Positions 4,570 through 8,091 of a stretch of DNA of 8,091 bases are shown here, one piece after another. Source of the stretch: DATGQT01 sp033720695 (GTDB taxonomy: Bacteria > Bacteroidota > Rhodothermia > Rhodothermales > Rubricoccaceae); the NCBI GenBank assembly GCA_033720695.1, contig JAWWCA010000167.1, positions 1-8,091 on the forward strand, read 5' to 3'. Numbering within the stretch: position 1 is the first letter of the stretch; each line of letters opens with the position of its first letter. A model generated the notes under the pieces. The model was not told the DNA's origin and ran no database searches. It worked only from the letters and a program-made list of their open reading frames with translations. Made by a program: the position numbers and the translations under genes.

Positions 4570-6993
4570 ATGACGCGACCCCTCCGCTTCGTTCTCCCGG
4601 CCCTCGTGGCGCTCCTCCCGCTCGGCGCACGCGCCCAGCCGGAGGCGGCGGCCCGCTACGAGATCCTCGCCCTCGACGTCGAGGGTGGCAGCGAGACCAC
4701 CTCCGACGACTTCGTCCGCCAGTACAGCGGGCTCCGGGTGGGGCAGGAGGTCTCGCTCCCCTACAGCCCCGCGATCGCCGAGGCCACGAAGAAGCTCTAC
4801 GAGACCGGGTTCTTCTCCGACGTCGAGATCGTGGCCGACCGCCTCCTCGGCGACGGCGTCTACCTCCTCGTCCGCGTCCAGGAGGAGCCCCGCCTCAACC
4901 AGTACACGCTCGAGAACGTCTCGGGCGGCGCGCGCGACGACCTCGAGGACGAGATCCCGCTCCTCCGCGGGCGCCCCGTGCGCCCCTCCGACGTCGGCCG
5001 GACGATCCACGCCATCGAGCGGTACTACGAGGGGAAGGGCTACCGCGGCGTGAGCGTGGACGTGACGCGCGAGGTGGCCGACGGCAACCGCGTTGACCTC
5101 ACGTTCACCGTCGACCGCGGCCAGCGGCTCGAGGTCGAGGAGGTGACGTTCGTCGGCAACGAGGTGTTCAGCGACGGCACGCTGCGGAAGCGGCTGAAGA
5201 ACACGCCCGAGGACCGGTGGTGGCGGTTCTGGAGCCGCGCGACGTTCGACGAGGAGGGGTTCGACGAGGACCTCCAGACCCTCGTCCGCTTCTACAACGA
5301 CCGCGGCTACTACGACGCCCGCGTCGTCCGCGACACGGTCTGGGTGCGGGAGGAGCCCTCGCCCGGCATCGTCGTCCAGGTGGCCGTCCACGAGGGCAGC
5401 CGCTACGTCATCCGCGACATCCTGTTCGAGGGGAACACCGTCTTCACCGACGCCCAGCTCCGCGAGGCCCTCGGCTTCGAGCGCGGCGACGTCTACGACC
5501 GCTCGCGCCTCGAAGAGAACCTCTTCTACACCGCCGAGCACCGCGACGTCGCCAGCCTCTACACCGACCGCGGCTACCTCCGGTTCAACGTCATCGAGAC
5601 CGTCGAGGAGGCGCCGGGCGACTCGCTCGACCTCCTCTTCGAGATCGAGGAGGGCGAGGTCTACACCTTCGGCGAGGTCGCCATCCGCGGCAACACCCGC
5701 ACCCGCGACGACGTCATCCGCCGCGAGCTGCGGACGGTGCCCGGGCAGGTCTACAGCCGGCAGGCCGTCGAGCGGACCGTCCGCGAGCTCCTCCAGCTCA
5801 ACTACTTCGACCAGACCAGCCTCGGCGGCGGGCCCGAGATGGCCGTCGACGACGAGGACCGCTCGGTGGGGCTGACCTACAACCTCGTCGAGGCCTCCAG
5901 CGACCAGCTCGAGCTCTCGGGCGGGTGGGGCGGCAGCCTCGGGCTCCAGCTCTCGGCCCGCGTCACGTTCAACAACTTCGCCGCGCAGGACCTCTTCAAG
6001 GGCTCGGCGTGGCGGCCGCTCCCGAGCGGGCGCGGGCAGCAGCTCTCGCTCGGCGTCGTGACCTACGGGACCCGCTCGCAGCAGTTCTCGCTCTCGTTCA
6101 CCGAGCCGTGGTTCCGCGGCCGCCGCACCCCCGTCGGCTTCTCGGTCTCCTACCTCCGGTACAACTTCGGCACCGACCTCTCGTCGTTCTCCAGCCGCGT
6201 CTTCTACCGACAGAGCCTCCGCTGGCCCGACGACTTCTTCCAGACCGGGACCGACCTCGGCTACCGGCTCTACCGCGTCTTCGACGACGACGGCCAGGGC
6301 GCCCTCGGCCTGCCCACGGGCACGAGCCAGGAGCTCACGGTGCGCCAGACGCTCTCGCGCAACAGCCTCGACAACCCGATCTTCCCGCAGGCCGGGAGCA
6401 GCCTCTCCGTCGGCGTCACCGTCGCCCCGCCCATCCCGGGCTTCCTCCAGTACCACAAGTGGGAGCTCGACAACCAGTGGTACGCCCCCGTCGTCGGGAA
6501 GCTCTCGCTCTCGTTCCGCTCCCAGTTCGGCTACATCGGCTCGTTCACCGGCGACGACGTGCAGTTCCAGCGCTTCCTCGTCGGTGGCAGCCCGCTCGAG
6601 ACCCAGGGCCGCAGCGTCGGCTTCGGCAAGGACCTCGTGTTCCTCCGCGGCTACCCCGTCCAGTCCATCTCGCCCATCCAGAACGGCGAGGCCGTCGGCG
6701 GCCGGATCCTCAACAAGTACCAGGCCGAGCTCCGGCTGTTCGCGCTCCAGAGTCCCCAGCTCTCGTTCGCGCCCTACCTCTTCGCCGACGCCGCCAACAC
6801 GTGGGACTCCTTCCGCGACTACGACCCCGGCCGGCTCTTCCGCTCGGCCGGCCTCGGCGCGCGCGTGCTGCTCCCGTTCCTCGGCATGGTCGACGTCAAC
6901 TACGGCTACCAGATCGACGCCTTCGTGGACCCCGCCACCGGCGAGGTCGCCGAGCCGAGCTGGCGCTTCCAGTTCTCCCTCGGCGGCCAGTAG
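4570..6993 (+). CDS. bamA: Outer membrane protein assembly factor BamA
   Basis: 807 residues (E. coli BamA 810). It is the essential Omp85-family insertase that folds beta-barrel proteins into the outer membrane. A signal peptide covers residues 1-22 (LPALVALLPLGARA, cleavage before Q23). Five POTRA domains follow at about 29-107, 108-184, 185-277, 278-362 and 363-442, recognisable from repeated hydrophobic strand, GN(T/E)VF-type turn and helix patterns (VGNEVFSDGTL, EGNTVFTDAQL, RGNTRTRDDVI). POTRA3 has an aromatic insert, WWRFW (217-221), which I associate with Bacteroidota homologues. The barrel spans about 445-807, with alternating hydrophobic strands and the conserved lid-loop motif FLRGYPV (RGY at 693-695). 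The C-terminus is WRFQFSLGGQ and lacks the usual final aromatic residue. Five POTRA domains favour BamA over TamA (three) or two-partner transporters (two). Two skp genes directly downstream support the role. Confidence 0.97.
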   Translation: MTRPLRFVLPALVALLPLGARAQPEAAARYEILALDVEGGSETTSDDFVRQYSGLRVGQEVSLPYSPAIAEATKKLYETGFFSDVEIVADRLLGDGVYLLVRVQEEPRLNQYTLENVSGGARDDLEDEIPLLRGRPVRPSDVGRTIHAIERYYEGKGYRGVSVDVTREVADGNRVDLTFTVDRGQRLEVEEVTFVGNEVFSDGTLRKRLKNTPEDRWWRFWSRATFDEEGFDEDLQTLVRFYNDRGYYDARVVRDTVWVREEPSPGIVVQVAVHEGSRYVIRDILFEGNTVFTDAQLREALGFERGDVYDRSRLEENLFYTAEHRDVASLYTDRGYLRFNVIETVEEAPGDSLDLLFEIEEGEVYTFGEVAIRGNTRTRDDVIRRELRTVPGQVYSRQAVERTVRELLQLNYFDQTSLGGGPEMAVDDEDRSVGLTYNLVEASSDQLELSGGWGGSLGLQLSARVTFNNFAAQDLFKGSAWRPLPSGRGQQLSLGVVTYGTRSQQFSLSFTEPWFRGRRTPVGFSVSYLRYNFGTDLSSFSSRVFYRQSLRWPDDFFQTGTDLGYRLYRVFDDDGQGALGLPTGTSQELTVRQTLSRNSLDNPIFPQAGSSLSVGVTVAPPIPGFLQYHKWELDNQWYAPVVGKLSLSFRSQFGYIGSFTGDDVQFQRFLVGGSPLETQGRSVGFGKDLVFLRGYPVQSISPIQNGEAVGGRILNKYQAELRLFALQSPQLSFAPYLFADAANTWDSFRDYDPGRLFRSAGLGARVLLPFLGMVDVNYGYQIDAFVDPATGEVAEPSWRFQFSLGGQ

Positions 6994-7024
6994 GCCCCGC
7001 GCGCCCGCCCAGACCCCCTCGCCC

Positions 7025-7564
7025 ATGCGTGCCCTCCTCGCGCTCTGCGCGCTCCTCGCCCTCGCGGCGGCCCCCGCCCAGGCCCAGCAGCGGCTGGCCT
7101 TCGTCGACTCCGAGGCCATCCTCCAGGCCCTCCCCGAGTACCAGACGGCCCGCCAGCAGGTGGACCGCCTCGGCGGCGAGTGGCAGGCCGAGCTCGACGC
7201 GATGCAGGCCGAGATCGACGAGCTCGTCCGCGAGTTCGAGGCCCGCGAGCTGCTCTACACCGACGAGGACCGCCAGCGCGCCCTCGACGAGATCGCCGCG
7301 CGCCGCACCGAGATGAACCAGTACCGCCGCCGGCAGTTCGGCCCCGACGGCGAGCTCTTCCGCCAGGAGCAGCAGCTCCTCCGGCCCATCCAGGAGCGCG
7401 TCCTCGAGGCCCTCGAGACCGTCGCCGACGAGGGCGGCTACGACTTCGTCTTCGACCGCTCCGGCGACCTCGTCTTCCTCTACGCCCGGGAGACCCACAA
7501 TGTCACCGACCTCGTGCTCGTTGAGCTCGGGATCGACCCGCAGACCGCCGGCGTCGGCAACTGA
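7025..7564 (+). CDS. skp: OmpH/Skp-family periplasmic chaperone, first copy
   Basis: 179 residues from the ATG at 7025, 31 bases after the bamA stop. The same frame is open upstream into bamA, but 7025 is chosen because it begins a clear signal peptide (MRALLALCALLALAAAPAQA, cleaved before Q21) and does not overlap bamA. The mature protein has the OmpH pattern: a beta-strand RLAFVDSEAIL (23-33), PEYQ (37-40), a long charged coiled coil (about 42-130, rich in Glu, Arg, Gln), then a C-terminal beta part (YDFVFDRSGDLVFLYA, 139-154). In the family, trimers of this fold grip unfolded outer-membrane proteins in the periplasm and pass them to BamA. Cys8 is within the hydrophobic core and not in a lipobox, so it is soluble rather than a lipoprotein. 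It probably shares the bamA transcript, as no promoter-like box is seen in the gap. Confidence 0.93.
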   Translation: MRALLALCALLALAAAPAQAQQRLAFVDSEAILQALPEYQTARQQVDRLGGEWQAELDAMQAEIDELVREFEARELLYTDEDRQRALDEIAARRTEMNQYRRRQFGPDGELFRQEQQLLRPIQERVLEALETVADEGGYDFVFDRSGDLVFLYARETHNVTDLVLVELGIDPQTAGVGN

Positions 7565-7612
7565 GCCGGCGCCCTCCCACCGCCCCCCGATTCCGCAACC
7601 CGACCTCCCCCC

Positions 7613-8091
7613 ATGACCGCGACCCTTGTGACCCGCCTCCTCGGCCTCCTGGCCCTCGTCCTCGTGCCCCTCGCCGGGGCCCAGGCCCAGGGCGCCCAGC
7701 TCGGCTACCTCGACCCCGACATCATCATCGTCCAGATGCCGGAGTACGAGCAGGTGCGCGACTCCCTCCAGGCCCGCGAGCAGGAGATCGCCGCCGACCT
7801 CCAGCAGCGCGAGAACACCCTCCGCCAGCGCTTCCAGGAGCTCCAGGAGATGCAGGACAGCCCCGTCCTCACCGCCGAGGCCCGCCAGGAGCGCGAGCAG
7901 GAGATCCTCCAGATGCAGGCCGACCTCGAGCGCGAGCAGCAGCGCGGCATGCAGGACCTCAGCCGCCGCGAGGCCCGCCTCCTCCAGCCCCTCCTCATGC
8001 GGCTCCAGGAGGCCATCGACGCGGTCTCGGCCGAGATGGACCTCACGATGGTGCTCGCCGCCCGCGCCAACAACGCGCCCGTGATCCTCTA
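7613..8091 (+). CDS. OmpH/Skp-family periplasmic chaperone, second copy (3' end outside window)
   Basis: Partial: 159 codons are visible from ATG 7613 and no stop is reached. The signal peptide is about residues 1-25 (LLGLLALVLVPLAGAQA, cleavage before Q26). Mature sequence begins GAQLGYLDPDIII (27-39), aligned with the first copy's strand, then MPEYEQVR (42-49), and a very Gln/Glu/Arg-rich coiled coil (about 45-128). The C-terminal strand region begins at MDLTMVLAA (142-150). It shares the plan and PEY motif with its neighbour but little else, so it is an old paralogue rather than a recent copy. The gap to the first copy is 48 bases with no promoter-like box, so co-transcription with bamA is expected. 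Tandem OmpH genes after bamA are common in Bacteroidota. It may act with, or on different clients from, the first copy; the sequence does not say. Confidence 0.9.
   Translation, partial: MTATLVTRLLGLLALVLVPLAGAQAQGAQLGYLDPDIIIVQMPEYEQVRDSLQAREQEIAADLQQRENTLRQRFQELQEMQDSPVLTAEARQEREQEILQMQADLEREQQRGMQDLSRREARLLQPLLMRLQEAIDAVSAEMDLTMVLAARANNAPVIL

Noticed and set aside
6584..7024. Upstream extension of the first skp gene into bamA
   Set aside because: The frame is open by chance. The extension is Ser/Arg/Ala-rich, overlaps bamA, and would hide the clear signal peptide starting at ATG 7025.
7025..7084. Lipoprotein signal with Cys8 in the first Skp protein
   Set aside because: The residue before Cys8 is Leu and the cysteine is in the middle of the hydrophobic core. 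An AQA signal peptidase I site at 18-20 fits better.
4276..7119. 947-codon open frame on the minus strand across bamA
   Set aside because: It lies opposite bamA, is dominated by Glu/Ala/Val/Leu/Arg, has no recognisable motif and no promoter. It is a composition shadow of the bamA codon bias.
1..8091. tRNA, rRNA, CRISPR array, insertion sequence or attachment site
   Set aside because: Gaps are all under 230 bases and contain no cloverleaf-like sequence, regularly spaced repeats, transposase or terminal inverted repeats.

Overview
The window is a strongly GC-rich, gene-dense bacterial segment with every gene on the + strand and no gap longer than 227 bases. It looks like a member of the Bacteroidota/Rhodothermota lineage, most plausibly a high-GC Rhodothermales (Rubrivirga/Rubricoccus/Salinibacter-like) organism. 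The reasons are two OmpH/Skp genes in tandem after bamA, dxr directly next to rseP, a BamA with a Trp-rich POTRA3 insert (WWRFW), no convincing Shine-Dalgarno sequence at most starts, and A/T-containing TANCTT boxes before genes that resemble the Bacteroidota -7 element (TAnnTTTG). The taxonomic placement is inference from these traits.

Layout: (1) 1-249, the 3' end of an ECF-type sigma factor (region 4), overlapping by 17 bases with (2) 233-730, a membrane-anchored zinc-finger anti-sigma factor. (3) 785-1975, dxr, the committed enzyme of the MEP isoprenoid pathway. (4) 2100-3485, rseP, a site-2 intramembrane metalloprotease with two PDZ domains. (5) 3506 (or 3530)-4342, uppS, undecaprenyl diphosphate synthase. 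A 227-base intergenic region with hairpins and a promoter-like box follows. (6) 4570-6993, bamA, the outer-membrane beta-barrel assembly insertase. (7) 7025-7564 and (8) 7613 to the window edge, two OmpH/Skp-type periplasmic chaperones, the second cut by the window end.

The genes form an envelope-biogenesis block. Dxr feeds isoprenoid precursor to UppS, which makes the C55 lipid carrier for peptidoglycan and other surface polymers. BamA and the two Skp proteins deliver and insert outer-membrane proteins. RseP and the sigma/anti-sigma pair are the kind of parts used for envelope-stress signalling. It resembles the proteobacterial dxr-uppS-cdsA-rseP-bamA-skp cluster, but rseP lies before uppS and cdsA is absent.

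There is no clear sign of a novel system, mobile element, CRISPR array or RNA gene. The most worthwhile observations are: an identical 13-base promoter-like block in front of rseP and bamA only; a 10-C homopolymer between two candidate GTG starts of uppS; and a local sigma/anti-sigma/RseP arrangement that could be an envelope-stress circuit. Very long open frames on the minus strand (up to 947 codons) are shadows of GC-rich coding sequence.
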